58,291 nt of DNA from Bilophila sp964538355 (GTDB taxonomy: Bacteria > Desulfobacterota > Desulfovibrionia > Desulfovibrionales > Desulfovibrionaceae), in NCBI GenBank assembly GCA_964538355.1, contig CAZIFC010000010.1, positions 1 through 58,291 of the forward strand, read 5' to 3'. Below, piece after piece: positions 14,135-22,150 of the stretch. A program made the position numbers and the translations under genes. The notes under the pieces were generated by a model, which was not told the origin of the DNA, made no database searches, and saw nothing but the letters and a program-made list of their open reading frames with translations. Every line of letters starts with the position of its first letter. The first letter of the stretch is position 1.

Positions 14135-15532
14135 TTATTTTTCAGTGTGTTGCGTTGTGTTTGCGGAGGCGTTCCAGTTGGCCAGCGTGCGCTGTTTCAG
14201 CGAATCGTACACCGGCGGCGAGCCGGCCTTGTTGGCGATGAAGGTGGAAACAAGCCCGACGGTGATCATTTCCGGCAGGCAGTGAAAGGCTCCGGTCATT
14301 TCCGCCACCAGCGCAATGCCGGTAAGAGGCGCGCGGACAGTCCCGGCAAAAAGCCCGGTCATGCCCAGCACAAGGTAGGCCGGAAGCTGCATTTCCGCGG
14401 AAAGGCCCAGATTCACGGCAAGCGTTCCCGCCGCCGCGCCGGTCATGCTGCCGATGGCAAGCATGGGCATGAGCAGGCCCCCGGGGACGCCGGAAGCAAA
14501 GCTCAAGACGGAGAAAGCAATCTTTACGGCGAGCAGCAGAGCCAGCGCGTCGAACGGGAGCGGGCCGCTTCCGCCCAGGCCGCCAAGCTCCGCCGTGGAG
14601 TAGCCCACCCCCACCAGAACCTGCGGATAGGCATAGAGCAGCACTCCGCTCAGCAGAAAGGGAAGGAGGGGCTTGAGCGGCGCGGGAACCCATCGCTGGC
14701 GGTCATGGAACAGGGTCACGCCCATCAGGACGGCGTTGTAGAAGACGCTCAAAAGTCCGGTTGCCACGCCGACAAACAGGGGGAGCCACAGCTGGGCCCA
14801 GTCGAGGGAGGCCGTTTCCGCAAAGGGGAAGACCAGTCCGAAGCCGAACAGCTCCGTGACCAGCCATGCCGTGGAACCGGCAACGCCGGTGAACAGCAGA
14901 AGCGGGACGCTCAGGATGCTTTTCAGCTCCTCAAAGGCAAAGAACATGGCGGCAAGCGGTGCGCCGAAGGCGGCGGAAAGCCCGGCGACGCTGCCTGCAA
15001 TGAGGAAACGCGGGGCATGATCCGGGGCATTCCCCTCCAGTTTGCGGAAAAGCCGGCCGAATCCGCAGCCTACCGCCGCACCCATCTGGATGCACGGCCC
15101 TTCGCGCCCTACGGAAAGCCCGCCGGACAGGGAGAGCAGCGTCCCCACAAACTTCATGCTCACGATGCGAAGCCACGGAAAGGGGAGTTTCCCGGCCAGC
15201 GTCAGTTCGGTCTGGGGGATGCCGCTGCCGCTGATGAGGGGGTTCTTGCGGACGAGCTGGCCCACGATGAGCGCGAGCAGGACAAGCGTTCCAAAGACGG
15301 CGGCGGCCTTGAGCGGCGAATCTTCCGTATGCCTCAGCGTTTCGACGATCCACGCGTTCCCGTGGTCGTAGAGAAGGCGGAATGCGCTGATGACGCCTCC
15401 GGTGCAGCTTCCGACGAAGGCGGCCTGCGCGATCAGCCGGAAGACCCGTTCGTTGCGGAGGGCTTCCCGTTCCCGCAGGATCGGAACGTGGCGTACCAGC
15501 CGGGCGAGTTGTACCTTGTGCTTTCTTTTCAT
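14135..15532 (-). CDS. ClC-type chloride/proton antiporter or channel
   Basis: The integral membrane protein (465 residues from ATG 15532) shows the ClC anion-pathway motifs in order: GSGIPQTE, GREGPCIQMGAAVG (with the gating glutamate) and GVPGGLLMPMLAIG. AFEELKSI carries the glutamates that in EcClC supply the proton path, favouring an exchanger over a channel. About ten hydrophobic helices are visible. A longer frame from GTG 15625 adds 31 residues and begins only a few bases after a terminator; neither start has a good ribosome site. I prefer MKRKHKVQL. There are no regulatory CBS domains. Confidence 0.88.
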   Translation of the reverse strand: MKRKHKVQLARLVRHVPILREREALRNERVFRLIAQAAFVGSCTGGVISAFRLLYDHGNAWIVETLRHTEDSPLKAAAVFGTLVLLALIVGQLVRKNPLISGSGIPQTELTLAGKLPFPWLRIVSMKFVGTLLSLSGGLSVGREGPCIQMGAAVGCGFGRLFRKLEGNAPDHAPRFLIAGSVAGLSAAFGAPLAAMFFAFEELKSILSVPLLLFTGVAGSTAWLVTELFGFGLVFPFAETASLDWAQLWLPLFVGVATGLLSVFYNAVLMGVTLFHDRQRWVPAPLKPLLPFLLSGVLLYAYPQVLVGVGYSTAELGGLGGSGPLPFDALALLLAVKIAFSVLSFASGVPGGLLMPMLAIGSMTGAAAGTLAVNLGLSAEMQLPAYLVLGMTGLFAGTVRAPLTGIALVAEMTGAFHCLPEMITVGLVSTFIANKAGSPPVYDSLKQRTLANWNASANTTQHTEK

Positions 15533-15631
15533 TTTTGAACCGGACGGGTTGTATTCATGAAAGAATCCCGTCTGTTCCGGCGGGCGTTGCTCTGCCTTGC
15601 GCCGGAAGGAGCGGGAAAGGGCCACCCCCGG

Positions 15632-15663
15632 AAGAAAGCCGATCCCCCGGCAGGAGGATCGGC
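15632..15663 (-). terminator. Terminator after the Yip1/zinc-ribbon gene
   Basis: GCCGATCC (15638-15645) pairs with GGATCGGC (15656-15663). On the minus strand the stem is followed by TTTCTTCC, a modest T-tract. It separates the Yip1-like gene from the ClC gene. Confidence 0.6.
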
Positions 15664-15701
15664 TTGTCGTCGGAAGAGGGTGGAGATGGGGACGATGCGG
15701 T

Positions 15702-16778
15702 CTAGACGCCGCCCATATTCAGGAACTGCCGGATAAGCTGCATTCCGATGGCAAAGGCGATAAGGTAGAGCGGGCCGAGGGCCAGCCCGGTTCTGGACCA
15801 CGGCAGGCGCATGGAGTGCTTGCAGCCGATGAAACAGCAGATGCCGAACCAGATGCTGCCCACGAGCGGGCCGACCAGCGGGACGATGCAGACCACCGTG
15901 GGGGCCGCGCTGTAGGCAATGACCCTGAACACGGTGCGGAACTGGACGTTTTCCGGCTGCACGAGGCGCAGCATGAGATAGAACACCGAAGCGAAGAAAC
16001 AGAGCTGGATGGCGAGAATGCCCGGTGTGAGCAGGAGCGTCAGGGGCAGGCTCATGCTCTGGGCCATTTCTCCCAGCATTTCCTGAAGTTTGGGATCGGT
16101 GAGGGAGGGTCCGCTGGCCTGGATGCTCATCAGGTACCACATGCGTTCGACAAGGGTCTGGAACATGCCGAGAATGAGGTAAAAGACGAGCGGGCGCGTC
16201 AGCTTGCCGTTGCTGGAGGGCAGATCGGCAAAAAAGCGCGGCGCGTTGAACATGACCCGGAGAATGGTCTGGTAGAGGGCCACAAGCGGGTTGTACCGCT
16301 TTGGCTCTTCCCACGGCACGTCGGTTTTGTCCGCGTGCATGGCGGCGGCGATGCGGCCCTTTTTCGGCTCCTCGTCATCGCGCTTCTTCTGGAAGTTGCT
16401 CCAGAAGGTGGAGCGTTTTTCCGCTGCGGTCTGGGGTTTTTCGTCCGGTTTTCCGGCGCGGCGCACTTCGGCAGGCTCCGCCGCGGGCGCAGGCGCGGCG
16501 GGTTCGCCTTCCCGGGGAAGCCGGGGAACGACAGCTCCGGGCGGCAGGGGATCGTCCCCTTCCACATCGGGCGGCAGGGGCCGCTGGCTGGCGGCGGGGG
16601 CCTCCTGTACCTGCACGGGCGCGGCGGGGGCCTCTTCAGCGACGACAGGCGTGCCGTCTGGGTTGCGGAAACGGAACCGGCACTCGCAACGGGGGCAGGT
16701 CGCCATCGCCGCGTTCTGGGGAATGGCGTCCGTATCTATCTGGCGTTCAAACTGGCATTCGGGACAACGAATAAGCAC
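15702..16778 (-). CDS. Zinc-ribbon plus Yip1-domain membrane protein
   Basis: From GTG 16778 the protein is 358 residues. Residues 1-38 form an MJ0042-type zinc ribbon with C5-x2-C8 and C28-x2-C31. A Pro/Ala-rich disordered linker (about 45-130) and a charged segment follow. The C-terminal 220 residues carry about five hydrophobic helices and match the Yip1 family (LTRPLVFYLILGMFQ, YSAAPTVVCIVPLVGPLVGSIW). GAGGTG lies 6 nt upstream of the GTG, which decides this start over the longer frame from 16931. Function is unknown; Yip1 proteins are membrane-organising or trafficking-like proteins of uncertain role in bacteria. Confidence 0.82.
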   Translation of the reverse strand: MLIRCPECQFERQIDTDAIPQNAAMATCPRCECRFRFRNPDGTPVVAEEAPAAPVQVQEAPAASQRPLPPDVEGDDPLPPGAVVPRLPREGEPAAPAPAAEPAEVRRAGKPDEKPQTAAEKRSTFWSNFQKKRDDEEPKKGRIAAAMHADKTDVPWEEPKRYNPLVALYQTILRVMFNAPRFFADLPSSNGKLTRPLVFYLILGMFQTLVERMWYLMSIQASGPSLTDPKLQEMLGEMAQSMSLPLTLLLTPGILAIQLCFFASVFYLMLRLVQPENVQFRTVFRVIAYSAAPTVVCIVPLVGPLVGSIWFGICCFIGCKHSMRLPWSRTGLALGPLYLIAFAIGMQLIRQFLNMGGV

Positions 16779-17079
16779 AGGGGCACCTCGGAAAAAAGAG
16801 AATACATTCCGCAGACCATATAGTCTCGTTTTCCACAAATCAAGATACGAATTTTTGTACGCAGGAACTCGCATGGCTGGCGAATGCGCGCCCGGTGCCC
16901 GCGGCGGAGCCGCCCGGGATGGATTCCGCATGGAGGGCGGGTTCCGTTTTCCCTTATTTTGTTGTACGGTAGACCCTTGGCATCATGCGGGATGCCGTCT
17001 GCCTCCCCCGGAGGGGCGGAAGTCCGGTTTCCCGTCCTGTCCCTTCATCTGAAAACCGTTCCATTTCTCAGGGGAAATC

Positions 17080-18210
17080 ATGAACAATCTCGTGAAAAAA
17101 CTGATGCTTGCCGCCGTCGCTCTCATGATGGTCGCTAGTCCTGCCCTTGCTGCGGACTCCATCCGCATCGGCCTGATGTGTCCGCTGACCGGCAAATGGG
17201 CCAGCGAAGGACAGGACATGCAGCAGATTGTGAGCCTGCTCGTTTCGGAAGCGAACAAGGCGGGCGGCATCAACGGCAAGCAGATTGAACTGATTGTTGA
17301 AGACGATGCGGGCGATCCGCGCACCGCTTCCCTCGCCGCCCAGAAGCTTGCCTCCGCCGGGGTGATGGCCGTCATCGGAACCTACGGCTCTGCCGTGACC
17401 GAAGCCTCCCAGAACATCATCGACGAAGCGGAGATCATGCAGATTGCCACCGGCTCCACCAGCGTGCGCCTGACCGAAAAGGGCCTGCCCCTCTTCTTCC
17501 GCACCTGCCCCCGCGACGACGAGCAGGGCCGCGTGGCCAGCAAGGTCATCGCCGCCAAGGGCTTCAAGAAGGTCGCCATCCTGCACGACAACTCCTCCTA
17601 CGCCAAGGGCCTTGCCGAAGAAGCCCAGAAGGGCCTCAAGGACGCCGGGGTGCCCGTGGTCTTCTTTGACGCGCTGACCCCGAGCGAACGCGACTACACC
17701 GCGATCCTCACCAAGCTGAAGGCCGCCGATCCCGATCTGATTTTCTTCACCGGCTACTATCCCGAAGCGGGGATGCTGCTCCGCCAGAAGCGCGAAATGC
17801 AGTGGGATGTTCCCATGATGGGCGGTGACGCCGCCAACAATACCGACCTCGTGAAGATCGCGGGCAAGGAAGCTGCCAAGGGCTATTTCTTCATCAGCCC
17901 GCCGTCCGCCCACGATTTCGACACGCCCGAAGCCAAGGATTTCTTCTCCCGCTACAAGGCCCAGTACAACAGCCTGCCCAGCTCGGTGTGGTCCGTACTG
18001 GCCGGCGACGCCTTCAAGGTCATCACCGCCGCGCTTCAGGCCGGCGTGAAGCCCGAGGCCGGAGCCGTGGCCGAGTACCTCAAGAAGGATCTCAAGGAAT
18101 ACCCCGGCCTGACCGGAACGCTCGGGTTCAACGAAAAGGGCGATCGCATCGGTGACCTCTACAAGGTTTACGAAGTGAACGCCAACGGTGCGTTTGAACT
18201 CAAGAAGTAA
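17080..18210 (+). CDS. livK: Branched-chain amino acid ABC transporter substrate-binding protein
   Basis: The 376-residue periplasmic binding protein has a Sec signal peptide (KKLMLAAVALMMVASPALAA, cleavage after about residue 24), then the type I periplasmic-binding fold: IRIGLMCPLTGKWASEGQDM, NGKQIELIVEDDAGDP, AVIGTYGSAVTEA and FFTGYYPEAGMLLRQ. It delivers leucine/isoleucine/valine, or related amides or amino acids, to the LivHMGF transporter encoded downstream. A 10-bp GC hairpin (18220-18244) after the stop probably protects its message relative to the downstream genes. The exact ligand is not readable from sequence. Confidence 0.93.
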   Translation: MNNLVKKLMLAAVALMMVASPALAADSIRIGLMCPLTGKWASEGQDMQQIVSLLVSEANKAGGINGKQIELIVEDDAGDPRTASLAAQKLASAGVMAVIGTYGSAVTEASQNIIDEAEIMQIATGSTSVRLTEKGLPLFFRTCPRDDEQGRVASKVIAAKGFKKVAILHDNSSYAKGLAEEAQKGLKDAGVPVVFFDALTPSERDYTAILTKLKAADPDLIFFTGYYPEAGMLLRQKREMQWDVPMMGGDAANNTDLVKIAGKEAAKGYFFISPPSAHDFDTPEAKDFFSRYKAQYNSLPSSVWSVLAGDAFKVITAALQAGVKPEAGAVAEYLKKDLKEYPGLTGTLGFNEKGDRIGDLYKVYEVNANGAFELKK

Positions 18211-18219
18211 GAGTGTCCG

Positions 18220-18244
18220 CCTCCCGGGGCCCGCCCCCGGGAGG
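18220..18244 (+). other. Intercistronic GC hairpin after livK
   Basis: CCTCCCGGGG (18220-18229) and CCCCGGGAGG (18235-18244) form a perfect 10-bp stem with a 5-nt loop and no T-tract. The position fits a stabiliser or partial terminator that keeps the binding protein in excess over the permeases. Confidence 0.6.
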
Positions 18245-18365
18245 CTTGCGGAAGTTTCGGCTTCCTTTGGAGTGCGGTGACGGGGAATCCTTTCACCGTG
18301 CTTGCGTGTCCGGGCTTCCGGCATGGCGGCGCGTCCGCTTCAATCCTTTTAAACCTCCAGAGACT

Positions 18366-19271
18366 ATGAACGAATTTTTACAGCAGCTCATCAATGGCCT
18401 TGCCGTGGGCGGCATTTATGCCCTCGTCGCGCTGGGTTATACGATGGTCTACGGCGTGCTGAAGCTCATCAACTTCGCACACGGTGATCTTTTCACCATC
18501 GGGGCGTACCTCGGACTCACCCTGCTGGTTTCCGGCGGTCTCGCCAGCGGACTTTCTCCGCTGCTTGCCGTGTTGCTGGTGGTGATCATCGTGCTTGGCC
18601 TGGTCGCCATGCTCGGCGTGGCTCTGGAGCGGGTGGCCTACCGGCCCCTGCGCAAGGCCAACCGGCTTGCCGCCGTGGTTTCGGCCCTTGGAGCCTCCAT
18701 CGTGTTCCAGAATGCGGTCATGCTCATCTACGGCGCACGCTTTTATGTGTATCCGGAAGAGCTTCGGCCCTCGCTGGTGCTGAACCTGTTCGGCCTTGAC
18801 GTGCCGGTGATGCGTATCATCGTCATCGGAAGCTCGCTGCTGCTCATGCTGGCCCTGTACGCCTTCATCAACCGTACCCGCATGGGAACCGCCATCCGCG
18901 CCGTTGCCATCGATCAGGGCGCGGCCCGGCTCATGGGCATCAACGTTGACCGGGTCATCTCGCTGGTGTTCTTCATCGGCGCGGGGCTTGGCGGTGTCGC
19001 CGGGGTCATGGTCGGCATGTATTACGGGCAGATCGACTTCACGATGGGCTGGACCTACGGCCTGAAGGCCTTTACCGCCGCGATTCTCGGCGGCATCGGG
19101 AACATTCCCGGAGCCATGCTCGGCGGGCTGCTGCTCGGCGTCATCGAAGCACTCGGCGCGTCGTACCTCGCCATGGCGTGGAAGGATGCCATCGCCTTCC
19201 TCGTGCTCATCCTCATTCTCATCATCAGGCCCACCGGCCTTCTCGGTGAAAGGGTGGCCGACAAGTTATGA
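18366..19271 (+). CDS. livH: Branched-chain amino acid ABC transporter permease LivH
   Basis: The 301-residue inner-membrane permease starts MNEFLQQLINGLAVGGIYALVALGYTMVYGVLKLINFAHGD, the canonical LivH opening, followed by eight or so hydrophobic helices. The EAA-like cytoplasmic loop is TRMGTAIRAVAIDQGAARLMGINVDRVI. It pairs with LivM to form the translocation channel. The stop codon overlaps the start of livM (ATGA). A longer upstream frame exists but lacks homology, so I place the start at 18366. Confidence 0.94.
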   Translation: MNEFLQQLINGLAVGGIYALVALGYTMVYGVLKLINFAHGDLFTIGAYLGLTLLVSGGLASGLSPLLAVLLVVIIVLGLVAMLGVALERVAYRPLRKANRLAAVVSALGASIVFQNAVMLIYGARFYVYPEELRPSLVLNLFGLDVPVMRIIVIGSSLLLMLALYAFINRTRMGTAIRAVAIDQGAARLMGINVDRVISLVFFIGAGLGGVAGVMVGMYYGQIDFTMGWTYGLKAFTAAILGGIGNIPGAMLGGLLLGVIEALGASYLAMAWKDAIAFLVLILILIIRPTGLLGERVADKL

Positions 19272-20269
19272 GCCTGTTCAAACGCTACTATCCCGTGCTG
19301 ATTGCCGTTCTGGTGGCGGTGCTGCCGCTCGGCATGAACACCTACTGGACCGAAGTGGCCGTGAGCGTCGGCCTGTATGCCCTGCTGTCCCTGTCCCTGA
19401 ACGTCATCCTGGGGCAGGCGGGCATTTTCCACATGGGGCATGCGGCCTTCTACGCCGTGGGAGCCTATGCAACCGCCATCCTGAACACGCACTACCAGAT
19501 CCCCGTGCTGGTGCTCATGCCCGTGGCGGGGGCGGCGGCTGCGCTGTTCGCGCTGATCGTGGCCCGGCCCATCATCCACCTGCGCGGCGACTATCTGCTG
19601 ATTGTGACCATCGGCATCGTGGAAATCGTCCGCATTGCGCTGATCAACGACGTGTTCGGGCTGACCGGCGGCTCCAACGGCATTTTCGGCATCGGGCGTC
19701 CCGAGATTTTCGGCATCAAGATCCGCAAGGCCGTGCAGTTCTACTATCTGGTCTGGCTCATGGTCGGGTTTACGGTGCTTGCCTTCCACTGGCTTTCGGA
19801 GTCCCGTTTCGGACGTGCGCTGAACTGCATCAAGGAAGATGACACCGCTGCCGAAGGCTGCGGCATGGACGTGGCGAGCCTGAAGCTCATGGCGTTTGTC
19901 ATCGGTGCGTTCTGGGCGGGGATGGCGGGGAACCTCTTTGCCGCAAAAATGACCATCATCTCGCCAAGCTCGTTCACCTTCTGGGAATCTGTGGTGGTTT
20001 TCGCCGTGGTCATCCTGTCCGGCGGCAGCCAGATCGGGGTTTTGCTCGGCACGTTCCTTATTGTGGCCCTTCCCGAAATATTCCGCGATTTTGCCAGTGC
20101 GCGAATGCTGGTTTTCGGCCTTGCCATGATGATCATGATGGTGGTCCGCCCGCAGGGGCTTCTGCCTCCGCTGCCGCGCCGGTACGACGTCCGGCGGCTG
20201 TTGCGGCGTTCGCGTGACTTCAGTACGCCGGTCGCTCCCCGGACGACCCGCAGGGAGGGTACGGCATGA
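19268..20269 (+). CDS. livM: Branched-chain amino acid ABC transporter permease LivM
   Basis: The 333-residue inner-membrane permease has the LivM pattern: LSLNVILGQAGIFHMGHAAFYAVGAYATAIL near the N-terminus, and the coupling loop SRFGRALNCIKEDDTAAEGCGMDVASLKLMAFVIGAFWAGMAG. About nine hydrophobic helices are visible. The C-terminus ends in a short Arg-rich tail (YDVRRLLRRSRDF). The gene overlaps livH by 4 bp at its start and livG by 4 bp at its end, so the three are translationally coupled. Confidence 0.94.
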   Translation: MSLFKRYYPVLIAVLVAVLPLGMNTYWTEVAVSVGLYALLSLSLNVILGQAGIFHMGHAAFYAVGAYATAILNTHYQIPVLVLMPVAGAAAALFALIVARPIIHLRGDYLLIVTIGIVEIVRIALINDVFGLTGGSNGIFGIGRPEIFGIKIRKAVQFYYLVWLMVGFTVLAFHWLSESRFGRALNCIKEDDTAAEGCGMDVASLKLMAFVIGAFWAGMAGNLFAAKMTIISPSSFTFWESVVVFAVVILSGGSQIGVLLGTFLIVALPEIFRDFASARMLVFGLAMMIMMVVRPQGLLPPLPRRYDVRRLLRRSRDFSTPVAPRTTRREGTA

Positions 20270-21027
20270 GTCTTCTTTCCTTGCAGAATGTGACCAAGAT
20301 TTTCGGCGGGCTTACCGCCGTGAATGAAGTTTCCTTTGACGTGGAGCAGGGCAGCATCGTGGGACTCATCGGGCCGAACGGCGCGGGCAAGACCACCGTG
20401 TTCAACCTGATCACCGGCAACTATGTTCCCGATGGCGGCGACATCCGCTTTGCGGGGCAGTCCATCAAGGGCATGAAGCCGCATACCATCGTGAGCCTCG
20501 GAATTGCCCGGACGTTCCAGTCCATCCGCCTCTTTCCGAGCCTTCCGCTGGTGGAGAACGTGCTTGCCGGACGGCATTGCCGGATGCACAGCGGGGTTCT
20601 GGCCTCGATGTTCCATACGCCGTCGCAGCGTCGCGAGGAGCGGGCCGCCCTTGAGCGGGCCATGAACGAACTTGAGTTCGTCGGGCTGGCCGACAGCTAC
20701 GCCGAGGAAGCCGGGAGCCTCTCGTATGGCAACCAGCGTCTGCTGGAAATAGCCCGTGCGCTGGCCTCGGACCCCAAGCTGATCATCCTCGACGAACCCG
20801 CCGGGAGCATGAACGATCCCGAAACGGCGGTGCTCATCGAGCTGATTTATGCCATCCGGCAGCGCGGCGTGACGGTGCTGCTCATCGAGCATGACATGGG
20901 CCTGGTCATGAAGGTGTGCGAAAAGCTCCTGGTGCTGGAGTACGGTTCGCTCATCGCCAACGGTTCCCCCGATGTCGTGCGCCGTGATCCCAGGGTCATT
21001 GAGGCCTATCTGGGGCAGGATGATTAG
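20266..21027 (+). CDS. livG: Branched-chain amino acid ABC transporter ATP-binding protein LivG
   Basis: The 253-residue ATPase contains the Walker A loop GPNGAGKTT, Q-loop region GIARTFQSIRLFP, an ABC signature in the form LSYGNQRLLEIARAL and Walker B LIILDEPAGSMND. The short signature without the usual SGG is normal for LivG. It powers LivHM together with LivF. It overlaps livM by ATGA. Unlike many genomes, livF does not follow directly; a long hairpin element (21035-21083) starts 8 bp after its stop. Confidence 0.94.
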   Translation: MSLLSLQNVTKIFGGLTAVNEVSFDVEQGSIVGLIGPNGAGKTTVFNLITGNYVPDGGDIRFAGQSIKGMKPHTIVSLGIARTFQSIRLFPSLPLVENVLAGRHCRMHSGVLASMFHTPSQRREERAALERAMNELEFVGLADSYAEEAGSLSYGNQRLLEIARALASDPKLIILDEPAGSMNDPETAVLIELIYAIRQRGVTVLLIEHDMGLVMKVCEKLLVLEYGSLIANGSPDVVRRDPRVIEAYLGQDD

Positions 21028-21034
21028 AGAGAAT

Positions 21035-21083
21035 CGGGGAAGGGGAGGGAACCCTTTAAAAAGGGCTTCCCTCCCCTTCCCCG
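21035..21083 (+). repeat. Long GC-rich inverted repeat, family 2 (between livG and livF)
   Basis: CGGGGAAGGGGAGGGAACC and its complement form a stem of about 23 bp closed by a CCCTTT-aaa-AAGGG tip, followed by AACCCC. Similar elements are at 21900-21953 and 52047-52100. It may be an attenuator or mRNA processing site that splits the liv operon before livF. Confidence 0.7.
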
Positions 21084-21172
21084 AACCCCATCCCCTCCCT
21101 CCTGAATTTTTCGTAATGGAGGCGGGAGGGATATGTTTTTCCCGTCTGTAAACGGACGATCCGGGAGTTCGG

Positions 21173-21880
21173 ATGTTTCTGGAAGTCGAAAATCTGCAAG
21201 CCGGGTATGGCACGGAAGAAGTGCTGCACGGCGTGAGCCTGCGCGTTGACGAAGGCGAAATCGTGAGTATCCTTGGTGCGAATGGTGCCGGAAAGACCAC
21301 GACCCTGCTGGCTATCAGCGGTCTTGTGCGGGCTTCCGGCGGTGCGGTTCGCTTTCAGGGCGAGGACATGCACACCCTGCCGAGCCACGAGGTGGTGCGG
21401 CGCGGGCTGACGCAGTCGCCCGAGGGACGCCGGGTGTTCGGCGTGCTTTCCGTGCTCGAGAACCTGCGCCTTGGTGCCTTCACCGTTGCGGACAAGGAAA
21501 AGGCCGAGCAGACGCTGGACTGGATCTTTGATCTGTTCCCCCGTCTGCATGAACGCAAAGACCAGCTCGCCGGGACGCTTTCCGGCGGTGAACAGCAGAT
21601 GCTGGCCATCGGGCGCGCCCTCATGGGACAGCCCAAGCTGCTCCTGCTGGATGAACCTTCGCTGGGCCTTGCCCCGCTGCTCGTGAAGTCCATTTTCGAG
21701 ACGATCCGCGCCATCAACCAATCCGGCGTGACCATTCTTATTGTAGAGCAGAACGCCCGCGCAGCCCTCAAGCTGGCGACCAGAGGCTATGTGCTGGAGC
21801 TTGGACGCGTCGTCATGGAAGACACCGCCGCCCATCTCCTTGCCAATCCCAGCATTCAGGAAGCCTATCTCGGCGCGTAG
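21173..21880 (+). CDS. livF: Branched-chain amino acid ABC transporter ATP-binding protein LivF
   Basis: The 235-residue ATPase shows Walker A GANGAGKTT, the ABC signature LSGGEQQMLAIGRALM, Walker B LLLLDEPSLGLAP and the H-loop-region ending of LivF (LVVE-like ILIVEQNARAAL). With LivG it forms the nucleotide-binding heterodimer of the LivHMGFK importer. It lies 145 bp after livG, beyond a long hairpin, so its expression may be set separately. A second hairpin of the same family begins 20 bp after its stop. Confidence 0.94.
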   Translation: MFLEVENLQAGYGTEEVLHGVSLRVDEGEIVSILGANGAGKTTTLLAISGLVRASGGAVRFQGEDMHTLPSHEVVRRGLTQSPEGRRVFGVLSVLENLRLGAFTVADKEKAEQTLDWIFDLFPRLHERKDQLAGTLSGGEQQMLAIGRALMGQPKLLLLDEPSLGLAPLLVKSIFETIRAINQSGVTILIVEQNARAALKLATRGYVLELGRVVMEDTAAHLLANPSIQEAYLGA

Positions 21881-21899
21881 GGCAGGTTGGAAGAAGCCC

Positions 21900-21953
21900 T
21901 TGGGGAGGGGAGGAGAAACCTTTCTGGAGAAAGGCTTTCTCCTCCCCTCCCCA
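21900..21953 (+). repeat. Long GC-rich inverted repeat, family 2 (after livF)
   Basis: TTGGGGAGGGGAGGAGAAA and its near-complement TTTCTCCTCCCCTCCCCAA enclose an inner CCTTTC-TGGA-GAAAGG hairpin; AACCCCTCCC follows. The arms are nearly 25 bp. It can act as the liv operon terminator although it has no T-tract. Confidence 0.75.
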
Positions 21954-22091
21954 AACCCCTCCCTTCCTCTTCCAAAGACGCTTGCAATGCCGTTGCCGCA
22001 TTGCCGCAATGTCGGGAGAGCACGCCTTTCCCCGACGCTCTCGGAGGGCGGGGGCAACGGCGCAGCCGTTGACGCCGCCGTATGAGGGGGT

Positions 22092-22114
22092 CTGGGGGGA
22101 ATCATTCCCCCCAG
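22092..22114. repeat. Dispersed hairpin element, family 1 (copy B)
   Basis: CTGGGGGGAAT-C-ATTCCCCCCAG is a perfect 11-bp stem with a one-base centre. It matches the second hairpin of the elements at 10665-10721 and 52349-52403. It lies 37 bp before the hslU start. Confidence 0.65.
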
Positions 22115-22150
22115 CCTGCCGGGAGGCATTCTCTTAAAAAGGAACTTCTC

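Noticed and set aside
15533..15625. GTG start extending the ClC protein by 31 residues
   Set aside because: It begins a few bases after a terminator stem, the extra residues look non-conserved, and the ribosome site is poor; not fully excluded.
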